A stretch of 64,000 nucleotides of DNA. Source: Gammaproteobacteria bacterium. GTDB lineage: Bacteria > Pseudomonadota > Gammaproteobacteria > Thiohalomonadales > Thiohalomonadaceae. The notes beneath the pieces are model-generated. The model made no database searches. It worked only from the letters and a program-made list of their open reading frames with translations, and was not told the DNA's origin. A program made the position numbers and the translations under genes. Of this stretch, positions 53,729-63,833 are shown piece after piece; the first letter of the stretch is position 1, and the number at the start of each line of letters is the position of its first letter. Location of the stretch: the NCBI GenBank assembly GCA_026196575.1, contig JAPHSX010000003.1, forward strand, positions 62,001-126,000, given 5' to 3'.

Positions 53729-54565
53729 ATGACAGAAGCTACGGCCATAACTCATGGTATTGATATCGGCGCGCTGGATCGCGAACCGCGTCACCTCAGG
53801 ATGCAGGATGAGACGATCTGTCTTGAGGTGAAGGATCTGAATCTCTACTACGGCGACAAGCAGGCGCTGAGCGGGATCAACATGCAGATCCCCAAGCAGC
53901 GAGTGTCGGCCTTCATCGGCCCCTCCGGCTGCGGCAAGTCGACCCTGTTGCGCTGCTTTAACCGCATGAACGACCTGGTGGACGGGGTGCGTATCGACGG
54001 TCAGATCGCGATCGACGGTGAGGATATGTATGCGCCGCACGTCAATGTCGCCGAGTTGCGTCGTCGCGTCGGCATGGTGTTCCAGAAGCCCAACCCCTTC
54101 CCCAAATCGATCTTCGAGAACGTCGCCTACGGGCTGCGTATTCAGGGGAATCCCGGCAAGCGCGAGCTGGCCGAGGTGGTGGAGAAGGCGCTCAAGGGGG
54201 CTGCGTTGTGGGACGAGGTGAAGGACCGGTTGCATGACTCGGCGCTTGGCCTCTCCGGCGGTCAGCAGCAGCGTCTGGTGATCGCGCGCGCCATCGCTAT
54301 CGAGCCTGAGGTGTTGTTGCTGGATGAACCGGCCTCGGCGCTGGACCCGATCTCCACTCTCAAGATCGAGGAGCTGATCTACGAGCTCAAGGATCGCTAC
54401 ACCATCGTCATCGTCACCCACAACATGCAGCAGGCGGCGCGCGTTTCTGACTATACTGCCTTCATGTATATGGGCGAGCTGGTGGAGTTTGGTGATACCG
54501 ATACCCTGTTCACCAACCCGCGCAAGAAACAGACGGAAGACTACATTACCGGTCGTTACGGTTAA
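53729..54565 (+). CDS. pstB: Phosphate ABC transporter ATPase
   Basis: 278 residues. Walker [12 protein letters not shown], signature [14 protein letters not shown] and Walker [13 protein letters not shown] are intact. [19 protein letters not shown] and the C-terminal [18 protein letters not shown] are the PstB-specific parts. I use ATG 53729; GTG 53726 is directly before it. It powers phosphate uptake by PstCA. Confidence 0.97.
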   Translation: MTEATAITHGIDIGALDREPRHLRMQDETICLEVKDLNLYYGDKQALSGINMQIPKQRVSAFIGPSGCGKSTLLRCFNRMNDLVDGVRIDGQIAIDGEDMYAPHVNVAELRRRVGMVFQKPNPFPKSIFENVAYGLRIQGNPGKRELAEVVEKALKGAALWDEVKDRLHDSALGLSGGQQQRLVIARAIAIEPEVLLLDEPASALDPISTLKIEELIYELKDRYTIVIVTHNMQQAARVSDYTAFMYMGELVEFGDTDTLFTNPRKKQTEDYITGRYG

Positions 54566-54621
54566 CGGATCATTACTGCGAACTTAATAAAAAGAAAAGT
54601 GAGCGGAGAGAGGAGAGTGAA

Positions 54622-55332
54622 ATGAATATCGGTCAGCATATATCGCAGCAGTTCAATGAGGAGCTGGAGGATATTCGCAACCATGTGATGGCGATGGGTG
54701 GTCTGGTGGAGCAGCAGCTGAGCGATGCCATTATCGCGTTGGTCGAGTGCAACCGCGAATTGGGCGAGCAGGTGATCAGCAACGACCATCGGGTCAACGG
54801 CCTGGAGGTGAATATTGACGAGGAGTGTTCGCGCGTACTGGCGAGGCGCCAGCCCGCCGCCGGGGATCTGCGCCTTATCGTTGCGGTGATCAAGACCATT
54901 ACCGATTTGGAACGGATTGGTGATCAGGCCGAGCGTGTCGGGCGGATGGCAGTGCGCCTGGTCGATGCCGAGATGAAGCAGAGCCACTATGTGGAGTTGC
55001 AACACATCGGTAATCATGTGCGTGAAATGTTGCACAGCGCGCTCGATGCCTTTGCCCGCATGGACCCTGTGGCGGCACTCAATGTGGCGCGCGAGGATAT
55101 CAAGGTCGACAACGAGTATGAGTCGATCATGCGCCAGTTGATGACCTTCATGATGGAGGACCCGCGCACTATCAGCCGCGTACTCGATGTGATGTGGGCT
55201 GCCCGTGCGCTGGAGCGTATCGGTGACCATGCACGCAATATCAGCGAGTATGTGATCTATCTGGTGAAGGGCAAGGATGTGCGTCACGTCTCGCTGGATC
55301 AGATGGAGGAAGAGGTGCGCAGCGAGCGCTAG
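54622..55332 (+). CDS. phoU: Phosphate transport regulator
   Basis: 236 residues with two PhoU repeats (about 18-105 and 120-215). The metal-site helices read IKTITDLERIGDQAERVGRM and WAARALERIGDHARNISEYV. PhoU bridges the PstB pump and PhoR and keeps PhoR silent in high phosphate. The gene follows pstB by 56 bases, and GAGAGAGGAGAG upstream is a strong ribosome site. A terminator follows. Confidence 0.97.
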   Translation: MNIGQHISQQFNEELEDIRNHVMAMGGLVEQQLSDAIIALVECNRELGEQVISNDHRVNGLEVNIDEECSRVLARRQPAAGDLRLIVAVIKTITDLERIGDQAERVGRMAVRLVDAEMKQSHYVELQHIGNHVREMLHSALDAFARMDPVAALNVAREDIKVDNEYESIMRQLMTFMMEDPRTISRVLDVMWAARALERIGDHARNISEYVIYLVKGKDVRHVSLDQMEEEVRSER

Positions 55333-55355
55333 CGAATTCGCATCGTTTGCAACGC

Positions 55356-55379
55356 AAAGGCGGGCAATGCCCGCTTTTT
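55356..55379 (+). terminator. Terminator after phoU
   Basis: GCGGGC (55360-55365) and GCCCGC (55369-55374) pair around AAT, with an A-run before and TTTTT after. It ends the pstC-A-B-phoU transcript. Confidence 0.85.
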
Positions 55380-55419
55380 GCTATTCTGGCTACGGGTAAA
55401 TGAACAAGCGGATGCTGTT

Positions 55420-55773
55420 ATGTCAAAGGTGAAACTCTCCGACCTCTTCTACGTTGCCGCATCGACCACCCATGGCAAGGGGCTGTTCGCCAAGCGGGCG
55501 ATCAAGGAGGGGGAGTATCTGGGCAGTTACCGGGGGCCACTCTGCCACGATCTGGAGGATGGCGGCCCGCATGTGCTGTGGGTGGAGGATGAGGAGGGGG
55601 TCTGGGTGGGGCGCGATGGGCGCAATATTCTGCGTTACCTCAACCACCACCATGAGCCGTGTGCCGAGTTCGACGGCTTTGAGCTCTTTGCCCTGAAGAA
55701 TATCCCCAAGGATAGCGAGATCTTCATTCACTACGGCGAGGAGTTTGTCGCGGCGGTGACGGCGGAGAGTTAG
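55420..55773 (+). CDS. Small SET-domain protein
   Basis: 117 residues. The order STTHGKGLFAKRAIKEGEYL, RYLNHHHEPCAEFDGF and KDSEIFIHYGEEF matches the SET fold of lysine methyltransferases. NHHHEP stands where the AdoMet-binding NHxxxP motif lies. The catalytic tyrosine of the final YGEEF is also present. Bacterial SET proteins without a flanking domain are little studied; targets may be ribosomal or DNA-binding proteins. It lies 40 bases after the phoU terminator. The ATG has only a weak ribosome site. Confidence 0.88.
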   Translation: MSKVKLSDLFYVAASTTHGKGLFAKRAIKEGEYLGSYRGPLCHDLEDGGPHVLWVEDEEGVWVGRDGRNILRYLNHHHEPCAEFDGFELFALKNIPKDSEIFIHYGEEFVAAVTAES

Positions 55774-55780
55774 GAAGCTG

Positions 55781-56371
55781 TTATTCGCCGAGCCGCTGCC
55801 GCCACTCGGCGGCCTTGGACGGATCGGCAGTGACGCCAAATTCACCGTTCTGGTAAACACGGATCATCACCTCTATGGCGTCGCGATAACCCTGCATGGA
55901 CGCCGCGTGCCACAGCTTCAGCGCCTTGTCGTGATCCGTCGCAATGCCGATACCGTAGGCGTGCAGCACCGCCAGGTTGTACTGCGCCCTGGGGTGGTGT
56001 TGCGCGGCGGCCAGGCTCCACCAGTGGTGGGCATCCTTGTTGCTGCGAAAGACCCCCTCGCCCTGATAGTAGATGAAGCCGAGCTGATACTGGGCATCGG
56101 CATCCCCCTGTTTGGCTGCGGCGGCAAAGAGTTGTCGCGCCTGATGTGGATCTTTCGCCACGCCGAGTCCCTGCTGGAACATCAGGCCGAGGTTGTAGCG
56201 GGCCTTGATGTCGCCGGCCTCGGCCAGCGGTTTCCAGATGGCAAAGGCCTGTGCATAGTCACCGGCATTGAAGGCGGCCAGGCCATCGTCGAGGGGACCC
56301 GCGCCAGCCGGGTGCGAAAGGGTGAGGAGGAGGGCGAGGAGGCTGCCCGTTACTTGATGGCGTCGTTGCAT
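55781..56371 (-). CDS. Sel1-repeat (TPR-like) secreted protein
   Basis: 196 residues with a signal peptide (about 1-23, ending AGAG). Four Sel1-like repeats of about 36 residues follow ([59 protein letters not shown], and one more degenerate). Sel1 repeats act as protein-binding scaffolds. The start at 56371 lies 21 bases inside the 3' end of argF, with GGAG upstream, so it is translated from the argF message. No partner is evident. Confidence 0.87.
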   Translation of the reverse strand: MQRRHQVTGSLLALLLTLSHPAGAGPLDDGLAAFNAGDYAQAFAIWKPLAEAGDIKARYNLGLMFQQGLGVAKDPHQARQLFAAAAKQGDADAQYQLGFIYYQGEGVFRSNKDAHHWWSLAAAQHHPRAQYNLAVLHAYGIGIATDHDKALKLWHAASMQGYRDAIEVMIRVYQNGEFGVTADPSKAAEWRQRLGE

Positions 56372-57270
56372 AGCAGGAACTCCAGCAGCGCCTTTTGCAC
56401 ATGCAGGCGGTTTTCCGCCTGTTCCCACACCACGCTCTGCGGGCCGTCAATCACCGAGGCGCTCACCTCCTCACCGCGATGGGCGGGCAGGCAGTGGAGA
56501 AACAGTGCGTCCGCGTTGGCGCAGGCCATTACCGCATCGTCGACCATAAAGCCCTTAAAGGCGGCCTTGCGGATCTTCTGCTCCTCCTCCTGCCCCATGC
56601 TGGCCCAGACGTCGGTACTGACCAGGCTGGCGCCGCTGGCCGCCTCTCTGGGGTCGTGCATGACGGTGACGCGATCCCCGGCAGTGGCGACGATTGCCGC
56701 GTCGGGTTGGTAACCGGGGGGGCAGGCAACCTGCAGTCTGAAACCAAAGCGCAGGGTGGCATTGATGTAGGAGTGGCACATGTTGTTGCCATCGCCGATC
56801 CACGCTACGGTCTTGCCGGCGATGGAGCCACGCTGCTCACTATAGGTCTGCATGTCGGCCAGCAGCTGGCAGGGGTGATAGGTATCGGTGAGGCCGTTGA
56901 TCACCGGTACCCGGGAGTGGCGGGAAAAGGCCTCGATCTTCTCATGCTCGAAGGTGCGGATCATGATCGCATCGACCATGCGCGAGAGGACGCGCGCGGT
57001 GTCCTCGATCGGCTCGCCGCGTCCCAGTTGGGTATCGTTGGGCGAGAGGAAAAGGGCGTGGCCGCCAAACTGCGCCATCCCGACCTCGAACGAGACACGG
57101 GTGCGGGTGGAGGATTTCTCAAAGATCATCCCCAGCGTCTGATTTTTCAGTGGCTCGTAATGCTCGCCGCGCCTGACCATCGCCTTCAGCTCAATGGCGC
57201 GCTGGATGAGGAGGTTCAGCTCCCCACTGTTGAAGTCGAGGAGGGTAAGAAAGTGTCGTGTTGCCATCAT
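56350..57270 (-). CDS. argF: Ornithine carbamoyltransferase
   Basis: 306 residues. The carbamoyl-phosphate site [18 protein letters not shown] and the ornithine-loop [10 protein letters not shown] are intact. It converts ornithine and carbamoyl phosphate to citrulline. It is downstream of argD by 11 bases, so both are one operon. This fits the anabolic arginine pathway with argA and argE elsewhere in the window. Confidence 0.97.
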   Translation of the reverse strand: MMATRHFLTLLDFNSGELNLLIQRAIELKAMVRRGEHYEPLKNQTLGMIFEKSSTRTRVSFEVGMAQFGGHALFLSPNDTQLGRGEPIEDTARVLSRMVDAIMIRTFEHEKIEAFSRHSRVPVINGLTDTYHPCQLLADMQTYSEQRGSIAGKTVAWIGDGNNMCHSYINATLRFGFRLQVACPPGYQPDAAIVATAGDRVTVMHDPREAASGASLVSTDVWASMGQEEEQKIRKAAFKGFMVDDAVMACANADALFLHCLPAHRGEEVSASVIDGPQSVVWEQAENRLHVQKALLEFLLCNDAIK

Positions 57271-57281
57271 ACTGTGTTCCG

Positions 57282-58466
57282 TTATTTGCCGCCGTTGGCG
57301 ATAAAGTCGCCGATGAGTGTGGTCAGGGTGGTGACCAGCTGCTCGGCTTCATCATCGCTCATTACCAGTGGCGGCAGCAGGCGAATGGTGTTGCCGGCGG
57401 TGACATTAATCAGCAGGCCACGCGCCAACGCCATGGCTACCAGTTCGGTGCAGGGGCGATCCAGTTCGATACCGAGCATCAGCCCCTTGCCGCGAATGTT
57501 GCGCACAAACGGCTGCTCGCCCAGGGCCAGGGTAAAGTTTTGCCGCAGCTGCTCGCCGAGGGTGGCGGCGCGCTCCACCAGCCCCTCGCCGGTCAGGGTG
57601 TCGATCACCGCCAGAGCGGCGGCGCAGGCGAGCGGATTGCCGCCAAAGGTGGAGCCGTGGTTGCCGGGGTGGAAGGTCTCGGCGGCGACGCCGCGGGCGA
57701 GGCAGGCGCCGATCGGCACGCCGTTGCCCAGCGCCTTGGCCAGGGTCATCACATCGGGGGTGATACCGCCGTGCTGGAAGGCGAACATCTTGCCGGTGCG
57801 CCCCATGCCGGTCTGAATCTCGTCGAGCATCATCAGCCAGCCATGCTGGTCACACAGCCGGCGCACCTCATTGAGATAGTTGGCGGCGGGCACATGTACC
57901 CCACCCTCGCCCTGGATGGGTTCCACCAGTACCGCCACCACATTGGGGCTATGGCGGGCGATGTTCTCCAGTGCCGCGATGTCGTCATAGGGGGCGCGAA
58001 TAAAGCCCTTTACCAGCGGCTCGAAACCGGCCTGTACCTTGCGGTTGCCGGTGGCGCTGAGGGTGGCCAGGGTGCGTCCGTGGAAACTGTGTTCCATGAC
58101 CACGATGGCCGGCTCGTCCACGCCCTTGTTGTGGCCGTACAGGCGGGCCAGTTTGATCGCCGCCTCATTGGCCTCGGCACCGGAGTTGCAGAAGAAGACG
58201 CGGTCCATACCGGCAAGGGCGGTGATCTTCTCTCCCAGTGTCTCCTGCTTGGCAATGCCGTAAATATTGGAGGTGTGCAGCAGTTTTGCCGCCTGGTTGC
58301 AGATCGCCTCGCGCAGCGCCGGATGGGCGTGGCCGAGATTGCATACGGCGATGCCGCTCAGGGCATCCAGATAACGCTTGCCGTCACTGTCCCACAGTTC
58401 ACACCCCTCACCCCTTTCAAAGGTGACGGGCAGGCGGGCGTAAGTGCTCATCAGTGCGTTCGACAT
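57282..58466 (-). CDS. argD: Acetylornithine aminotransferase
   Basis: 394 residues of the class-III PLP aminotransferase family. [20 protein letters not shown] carries the cofactor-binding Asp. The catalytic lysine is in [14 protein letters not shown]. It transfers an amino group to N-acetylglutamate semialdehyde. A bidirectional-looking hairpin upstream belongs to sodB and separates the two units. Confidence 0.95.
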   Translation of the reverse strand: MSNALMSTYARLPVTFERGEGCELWDSDGKRYLDALSGIAVCNLGHAHPALREAICNQAAKLLHTSNIYGIAKQETLGEKITALAGMDRVFFCNSGAEANEAAIKLARLYGHNKGVDEPAIVVMEHSFHGRTLATLSATGNRKVQAGFEPLVKGFIRAPYDDIAALENIARHSPNVVAVLVEPIQGEGGVHVPAANYLNEVRRLCDQHGWLMMLDEIQTGMGRTGKMFAFQHGGITPDVMTLAKALGNGVPIGACLARGVAAETFHPGNHGSTFGGNPLACAAALAVIDTLTGEGLVERAATLGEQLRQNFTLALGEQPFVRNIRGKGLMLGIELDRPCTELVAMALARGLLINVTAGNTIRLLPPLVMSDDEAEQLVTTLTTLIGDFIANGGK

Positions 58467-58516
58467 GGTGTGGTTCCGTCTCCTCTACGGGCCTCTGCCG
58501 CAGTGCCCTAAAAACA

Positions 58517-58550
58517 AAAATGGCAGTCTCAAGAGAGAGACTGCCATTTT
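58517..58550 (-). terminator. Strong terminator between sodB and argD
   Basis: AAAATGGCAGTCTC and GAGACTGCCATTTT pair perfectly over 14 bp around AAGAGA. On the minus strand it is followed by TTTTTGTTTTT, so it ends the sodB message. Confidence 0.92.
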
Positions 58551-58629
58551 GGCAGAGCGAGGATTTTACCCCCACTCCGTGATGGTGGCAAATCGCCGCT
58601 ATCCCCTGTTACGGGGCTGTTGGCGACGA

Positions 58630-59214
58630 TCAGGCGGCGAAGTTTTGCGCCACAAATTCCCAGTTCACCAAATTCCAGAACGCCTCGACATATTTGGGGC
58701 GGGCGTTGCGGTAGTCGATGTAGTAGGCGTGCTCCCAGACATCGCAGGTCAGCAGCGGAATTTGGCCGCTGGTCAGCGGACAACCAGCGTTGGAGGTGTT
58801 GGCTATCGTCACACTGCCGTCACCGTTTTTCACCAGCCAGGTCCAGCCGGAGCCGAAATTGGTGGCGCAGGCGGTGGCAAATTTCTGCTGGAATTCGGCA
58901 AAGGAGCCGAAGGCGCTGTTGATGGCATCGGCTAGAGCGCCGGTGGGTTCACCACCGCCATTTGCGCTCAGACAGTTCCAGTAGAAGGTGTGGTTCCACA
59001 CCTGGGCGGCGTTGTTAAAGATGCCACCGGCCGGGGCCGAGGTGATGATCTCCTCCAGACTCTTGCCTTCAAACTCAGTGCCGGGGACCAGGTTGTTGAG
59101 GTTGGTCACATAGGTGGCGTGGTGTTTGTCGTGGTGAAACTCCAGCGTCTCGGTCGAGATGTGGGGCTCCAGTGCGTTCTTGGCGTAGGGCAGGGCGGGA
59201 AGTTCATAGGCCAT
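58630..59214 (-). CDS. sodB: Iron superoxide dismutase
   Basis: 194 residues. The metal ligands appear in LEFHHDKHHATYV (His), WNHTFYWNCL (His) and DVWEHAYYIDY (Asp and His). FNNAAQVWNHTFYWN and the FGSGWTWL stretch fit Fe-SOD; the middle Gln of iron enzymes is likely but I cannot separate Fe from Mn use with certainty. It removes superoxide in the cytoplasm. It has its own terminator downstream. Confidence 0.95.
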   Translation of the reverse strand: MAYELPALPYAKNALEPHISTETLEFHHDKHHATYVTNLNNLVPGTEFEGKSLEEIITSAPAGGIFNNAAQVWNHTFYWNCLSANGGGEPTGALADAINSAFGSFAEFQQKFATACATNFGSGWTWLVKNGDGSVTIANTSNAGCPLTSGQIPLLTCDVWEHAYYIDYRNARPKYVEAFWNLVNWEFVAQNFAA

Positions 59215-59340
59215 GGTTGTTTCTCCTGTTTATCTCACTCTATGTGAGGCTTATATCTTGGCTTCAAGAAATGACGGGAGCTCTCTCCCTTGGCCCCTAT
59301 ATTTAGTGGCGGACGGTAAATTTCAAGGGGGGCTGTGCTG

Positions 59341-59389
59341 CCGGCACGGCGGATTGTGCCAGTCCGGCTGATTTCCGCTGCCGTGCCGG
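59341..59389. repeat. Inverted repeat beside the darP stop
   Basis: CCGGCACGGC (59341-59350) and GCCGTGCCGG (59380-59389) enclose 29 bases and end directly at the darP stop codon. No T-run follows, so a dispersed palindrome is as likely as a terminator. Confidence 0.55.
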
Positions 59390-59920
59390 TTATTTTTCTA
59401 TATGGTCGCGCAGGTATTTGAATAGTTCACGCGCCGATTTGGGTGGCTTGTTTTGCTCCTGCTCCTTGTGGGCGTTGCGCAGTAACTGGCGCAGTTGCTG
59501 ACGATCCAGCCCAGGGTTGTTGGCCAGTAGCTCGCCGAGAGCGTTGTCTCCCTCGTGTAACAGGCGCTCGCGCCACTGCTCCAGGCGGTGCAGTCGGGCG
59601 TTCTCCTGGGCGTGCTCGATCTCCAGTTTTTCCAGCGCGGCGATGATCGGCTCGGCATCGGCGTTGCGCAGCAGCTTGCCGACATATTGCAGCTGGCGTT
59701 TGCGCCCGCCGCGCTCCTTGATGCGTTGGGCCAGAGCGATCGCCTCGGCGAGATCTTCTTCCAGCGGGATCTTGCTGAGCTTGCTCCGTGAAAGTTCCAC
59801 CAGTTTCTTGCCCAGGTCGGTCAGGGCGTGACTTTCACGCTTTAGTTGACTCTTGCTGATGAGGATTATCTCCTCGTCATTATCGTCCTCAGTCGGCAGT
59901 TCGGGGTGGTTATTTATCAT
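59390..59920 (-). CDS. darP: Ribosome biogenesis factor DarP (YjgA, DUF615)
   Basis: 176 residues, highly charged and helical. SKSQLKRESHALTDLGKKLV, the RKRQLQYVGKLLRNAD middle and the C-terminal KSARELFKYLRDHIE are the family signature. DarP assists assembly of the 50S subunit. The gene follows mgtE after 20 bases in the same direction. Confidence 0.95.
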   Translation of the reverse strand: MINNHPELPTEDDNDEEIILISKSQLKRESHALTDLGKKLVELSRSKLSKIPLEEDLAEAIALAQRIKERGGRKRQLQYVGKLLRNADAEPIIAALEKLEIEHAQENARLHRLEQWRERLLHEGDNALGELLANNPGLDRQQLRQLLRNAHKEQEQNKPPKSARELFKYLRDHIEK

Positions 59921-59940
59921 TGGATTCTAGACCAGAAAAT

Positions 59941-61299
59941 TTAGACCAGGAAGAGTGCCGCCAGGCCGAGAAAGGCGAAGAAGCCGAAGACGTCGGTGAC
60001 CGTGGTGAGTACCACACTACCGGCGAGTGCCGGGTCGGCACCCATCTTTTTTAGCAGCAGCGGAATGGTGGCGCCGGAGATGGCGGCCACCAGCAGGTTA
60101 CCGAGGATGGCCGCGCCAATCACCAGCCCCAGTGCCTGGCTGTTGAACCAGAAGCTGGCGATGATGGCGAGAACCGCAGCCCAGATGAGACCGTTGACCA
60201 GGCTGACGCCGATCTCCTTGCTGAGCAGGCGCCGCACGTTGCCGCTGCTGATCTGCCCCAGCGCCTGGGCACGGATCACCAGGGTGAGGGTCTGGCTGCC
60301 GGCGATCCCTCCCATGCTGGCGACGATGGGCATCAGCACCGCCAGCGCCACCAGCTGTTCGATGGTAGCGTCAAACAGGCCGATCACCCAGGAGGCGAGC
60401 AGGGCGGTGAGCAGGTTGATCCCCAGCCACACCGCGCGACGGCCGCTGCTGGCGATCACCGGGGCAAAGATGTGCTCCTCCTCGTTCAGACCGGCCATAC
60501 CCATGAAGTCGTGGTCGGCGCGGTCGCGAATGACATCGACCACGTCGTCGATGGTGATACGGCCGAGCAGCTTGCCCTGCTCGTCGACGACCGGGGCGCT
60601 GATGAGGTCACGATGTTCGAACAGGGTGGCTACCTCCTGCGCCGGGGTGGAGGCGAGGATCGCCTCCGAGGCGCTGTTCATCAGCGTTTCGACCCCCTGT
60701 GTCGGGTTTTGCGTCAGCAGGGTGGTGAGTGGCAGCAGCCCCAGGTAGCGACCCTCGCGGTCCACCACCATCAGGTTGTCGGTATTCTCCGGCAGCTTGC
60801 CGAGACGGCGCAGGTAGCGCAGCACCACGTCGAGGTTGATATCGGCACGAAGGGTGATGGTATCGACGTTCATCAGACCACCGGCGCTATCCTCGTCGAA
60901 GTGGCGCACCGCCTCCAGCCGCTGCCGGTGCTGGTCGTCCATGTTCTGCAGCAGTTGTGCCGTGACATCCTCGGGCATCTCCGGCAGCAGATCCGCCAGG
61001 TCATCGAGGTCAAGGTTCTCGGCGGCGGCGACCAGCTCGTGCGACTCCATGTCGCGGATAAGGCTGGCGCGCAGGTTGTCGTTGACGTGCAGCAGGATGT
61101 CGCCATCGAAGCTGGGGTCCACCTGATCCCAGACGATGGTGCGTTGATCTGCGGGCAGGGATTCGAGCAGCAGGGCGATCTCGGCGGGATGCAGGTTGAT
61201 GATGACCTGATGAACGGCCTGCGGATCCTGTTGTGACAGTGCCTCGTGCAGTGCTTGCAGACGCTCTTGCACCGACTCTTTTTCTGTCGCTTCAGCCAT
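59941..61299 (-). CDS. mgtE: Magnesium transporter MgtE
   Basis: 452 residues. A helical N domain (about 20-135: IINLHPAEIALLLESLPADQ) precedes two CBS domains (about 140-265) and five membrane helices (about 285-452). AVLMPIVASMGGIAGSQTLT lies in the pore helix region. The cytosolic domains close the channel when Mg2+ is high. Cobalt can be a second substrate in this family, which may matter in a B12 producer, but nothing here shows it. Confidence 0.95.
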   Translation of the reverse strand: MAEATEKESVQERLQALHEALSQQDPQAVHQVIINLHPAEIALLLESLPADQRTIVWDQVDPSFDGDILLHVNDNLRASLIRDMESHELVAAAENLDLDDLADLLPEMPEDVTAQLLQNMDDQHRQRLEAVRHFDEDSAGGLMNVDTITLRADINLDVVLRYLRRLGKLPENTDNLMVVDREGRYLGLLPLTTLLTQNPTQGVETLMNSASEAILASTPAQEVATLFEHRDLISAPVVDEQGKLLGRITIDDVVDVIRDRADHDFMGMAGLNEEEHIFAPVIASSGRRAVWLGINLLTALLASWVIGLFDATIEQLVALAVLMPIVASMGGIAGSQTLTLVIRAQALGQISSGNVRRLLSKEIGVSLVNGLIWAAVLAIIASFWFNSQALGLVIGAAILGNLLVAAISGATIPLLLKKMGADPALAGSVVLTTVTDVFGFFAFLGLAALFLV

Positions 61300-61384
61300 G
61301 AAATGGTCCCCTGTTGTGTGTGGCGCAGTGTAGCAAGGGGGAAAGGCCTATGGAATGCCGAGCCGGGTGGGGGCAGGCTTTTAT

Positions 61385-63115
61385 TTATCCTGCGCCGATA
61401 AGGCCCAGTTCGATGCCGCATGCGGTCGGATTGGGGCTGGCCATCAGTTTAGCCAGCGGGCGTTGCAGTTTTGTGATATCGCACTGGCGTATCAGCTGTT
61501 TGACCTCCAGCAGACTGGCCGCTGGCATGCTGAACTCGCGCAGCCCCATCGCCAGCAGCAGGCGGGTGTAGCGGGTATCGCCTGCCATCTCGCCACACAT
61601 CGAGACCGGAATGTTGGCCTTTGCCCCAGCCTTGATCACCCCCTGAATCAGCCGCAGTACACCGGGATTGAGCGGGTCGAAGAGGTGATTGACGCTCTCG
61701 TCGATGCGATCGGTGGCAAGGGTGTACTGCATCAGGTCATTGGTGCCGATGGAGAGAAAGTCGAGGCGTTGGGCGAAAAGGTCGGCACAGATGGCGGCAG
61801 CGGGGACCTCGATCATGGCGCCGATGGGCAGCGCCGGGTCAAAGGGTTTCTTCTCCCGGCGCAGCCCGGCCCGTGCCTGCTCCAACAGCGCCATCACCTG
61901 GGCCAGCTCCTGCACGCTGGTGAGCATGGGGATGAGTAGCCGTACCGGTCCCTTGGCCGAGGCACGCAGAATGGCACGCAGCTGTGGCAGGAAGAGCTGT
62001 GGCTCTTTCAGGCAGAGGCGAACGGCACGCAGCCCCAGCGCCGGGTTGGTGCAGGCGGTGGCGCCGGCGACAATCTCCTTGTCGGCCCCCAGGTCGAGGG
62101 TGCGAATGGTCAGGGGCAGGCCGTTGAGGCGGCGCAGGGTGTGGCGGTAGGTCTGGTACTGCTCATTCTCGTCGGGCGGGAATTCGCGGTTCATGAAGAG
62201 AAACTCGGTGCGGTAGAGGCCGACCCCGGCGGCGCCGACCCGCTTCAGCGCGGTGATGTCCTCGGAGAGTTCGATGTTGGCGTGCAGGGTGACGGGGATG
62301 CCGTCCCGACTGAGTGAGGCATCGTCCTTGAGCTTGTAGAGTTCACGACGCGTGCGCTGCGCGGCCCGCTGGCGTGCCCGGTAGTGTTTGAGGGTGGCCG
62401 CATCGGGCTCCAGCAGCAGGCTGCCGTTATTGGCATCGAGGATCACCACCTCGTCGTTGCGCACATACTGGTGCACATGCGGCACCCCCACCAGCGCCGG
62501 GATCCCCAGGCTGCGGGCAAGGATCGCGGTGTGCGATAGCGGGCCGCCGCGCTCGGTGACAATGGCGGCGAGGTGGCGGCTGCTGAGCAGCACCAGGTCG
62601 CTGGGGGCGATGTCCACGGCGAGGATGATGCGTGGCTCGTCCCTGTCGCTCTCCAGGGCGCCGCTCTGCTGCTCCTCGCGCAACAGGATCTGTTGTACCC
62701 GCCGCACCACATGCTCCACGTCGTCACGGCGGGTGCGCAGGTAGGGATCCTCCATCGCATCGAAGGCCTGCACCAGCGCATCCTGTTGCAGCTTCAGCGC
62801 CCATTCGGCGTTGCAGCGATGGTGACGGATCAGCGCGACCGGGGCGCGGCTCAGTGCCTCGTCCTGCAACATCAGCAGGTGGGTGTCGATAAAGGCGGCG
62901 ATCTCCTGCGGGGTCTGTTTGGGGATCTGGTTGCGAATGGTGCGCAGTTGTACGCGCGCCGTCTCCAGCGCCTGGTTGAAGCGGGCGACTTCGCTGTCGA
63001 TATGGTGGGGCGGCAGCACATATTCGGCGATATCAAGCTGTCCGTGCTGCAGCACACGGGCCTTGCCGATGGCGATCCCTTTTGAGACCGCGATGCCAGA
63101 TAGGGCGATGGGCAT
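61385..63115 (-). CDS. ptsI: PEP-protein phosphotransferase, enzyme I
   Basis: 576 residues, standard for EI. The phosphorylated histidine is His195 in ERGGPLSHTAILARSLG. The PEP site has GLYRTEFLFMNREFPPDE, LDLGADKE and SMCGEMAGD. It has no GAF domain, unlike the EI-Ntr at 13482. AGGAG precedes the ATG. It follows ptsH by 33 bases. No sugar-specific EIIC gene is seen, so a regulatory phosphorelay rather than sugar import is likely. Confidence 0.96.
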   Translation of the reverse strand: MPIALSGIAVSKGIAIGKARVLQHGQLDIAEYVLPPHHIDSEVARFNQALETARVQLRTIRNQIPKQTPQEIAAFIDTHLLMLQDEALSRAPVALIRHHRCNAEWALKLQQDALVQAFDAMEDPYLRTRRDDVEHVVRRVQQILLREEQQSGALESDRDEPRIILAVDIAPSDLVLLSSRHLAAIVTERGGPLSHTAILARSLGIPALVGVPHVHQYVRNDEVVILDANNGSLLLEPDAATLKHYRARQRAAQRTRRELYKLKDDASLSRDGIPVTLHANIELSEDITALKRVGAAGVGLYRTEFLFMNREFPPDENEQYQTYRHTLRRLNGLPLTIRTLDLGADKEIVAGATACTNPALGLRAVRLCLKEPQLFLPQLRAILRASAKGPVRLLIPMLTSVQELAQVMALLEQARAGLRREKKPFDPALPIGAMIEVPAAAICADLFAQRLDFLSIGTNDLMQYTLATDRIDESVNHLFDPLNPGVLRLIQGVIKAGAKANIPVSMCGEMAGDTRYTRLLLAMGLREFSMPAASLLEVKQLIRQCDITKLQRPLAKLMASPNPTACGIELGLIGAG

Positions 63116-63148
63116 GCTTGCTCCTGACGGTTGAATAACGGGGTGGGG

Positions 63149-63418
63149 CTACTCCTCTTCGCCGAAGCGCTCTGCTACCAGCGTCTCGAGCCGTTGCAGT
63201 GCCTCGTGCGCATCGCTGCCCTCGGCGCTCAGTCCCAGGGTGGTGCCGCGGGAGGCGGCCAGCATCATCACCCCCATAATGCTCTTGCCATTAACAGTAT
63301 GGCCATTGCGGCTGAGGCTGATCTCGCTGTCGAAGGCCGAGGCGAGGTTGACGAATTTGGCGGCGGCGCGGGCATGCAGCCCCAGCCGGTTGACAATGGT
63401 GATCTCCCTGCTAAGCAT
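63149..63418 (-). CDS. ptsH: HPr-family phosphocarrier
   Basis: 89 residues. The active histidine is His15 in NRLGLHARAAAKFV. Ser46 is present in NGKSIMGVMML. The stretch LAASRGTTLGLSAEGSDAHE fits the NPr/HPr group found in proteobacterial regulatory PTS clusters. It accepts phosphate from EI and passes it to the EIIA-Man protein encoded next to it. Its start overlaps the end of the EIIA gene. Confidence 0.95.
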   Translation of the reverse strand: MLSREITIVNRLGLHARAAAKFVNLASAFDSEISLSRNGHTVNGKSIMGVMMLAASRGTTLGLSAEGSDAHEALQRLETLVAERFGEEE

Positions 63419-63833
63419 GGTTCAGCGGTTCCTCTTGTGCCAGTGGGGGATAGCGGTGGATGCCGCCATGTCCGCCGTTAATTGCCCGTTCGGCAAGGGC
63501 CGGCAGTTTTTCATCGGCGTAGTTCATCACGCGGATCAGCATCGCCAGGTTGAGGCCGGAGACCAGAACCCGCTTCTGTCCCCCCCCCATCAGGCTGCAG
63601 GCGATGTTGCTGGGGGTGGCGCCGTAGAGGTCGGTAAGGAGCAGTACCCCATCGCCCTCGTCCAGCTCATGCAGCAGGGTTTTGGCGTGCTCGCGCTCCT
63701 GCTCCAGATTGCAGCTGGAGTGGATGTCGATAACGCGGGTGGAGAGCGCCAGGCTACCCAGGGTGCCGCAGGCGGCCTCCAGTGCGGCCTTGCCAAAGGG
63801 GGCGTGGGTGATGATTAACAGGCCGACGCTCAT
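63411..63833 (-). CDS. PTS EIIA of the mannose family
   Basis: 140 residues. The phosphorylated histidine is His10 in [36 protein letters not shown] is the other family motif. The start at 63833 gives the standard N-terminus and has GGGAG upstream; the ATG overlaps the rapZ stop. Stand-alone EIIA-Man proteins beside ptsH, ptsI and rapZ serve regulation, not sugar import. Confidence 0.93.
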   Translation of the reverse strand: MSVGLLIITHAPFGKAALEAACGTLGSLALSTRVIDIHSSCNLEQEREHAKTLLHELDEGDGVLLLTDLYGATPSNIACSLMGGGQKRVLVSGLNLAMLIRVMNYADEKLPALAERAINGGHGGIHRYPPLAQEEPLNHA

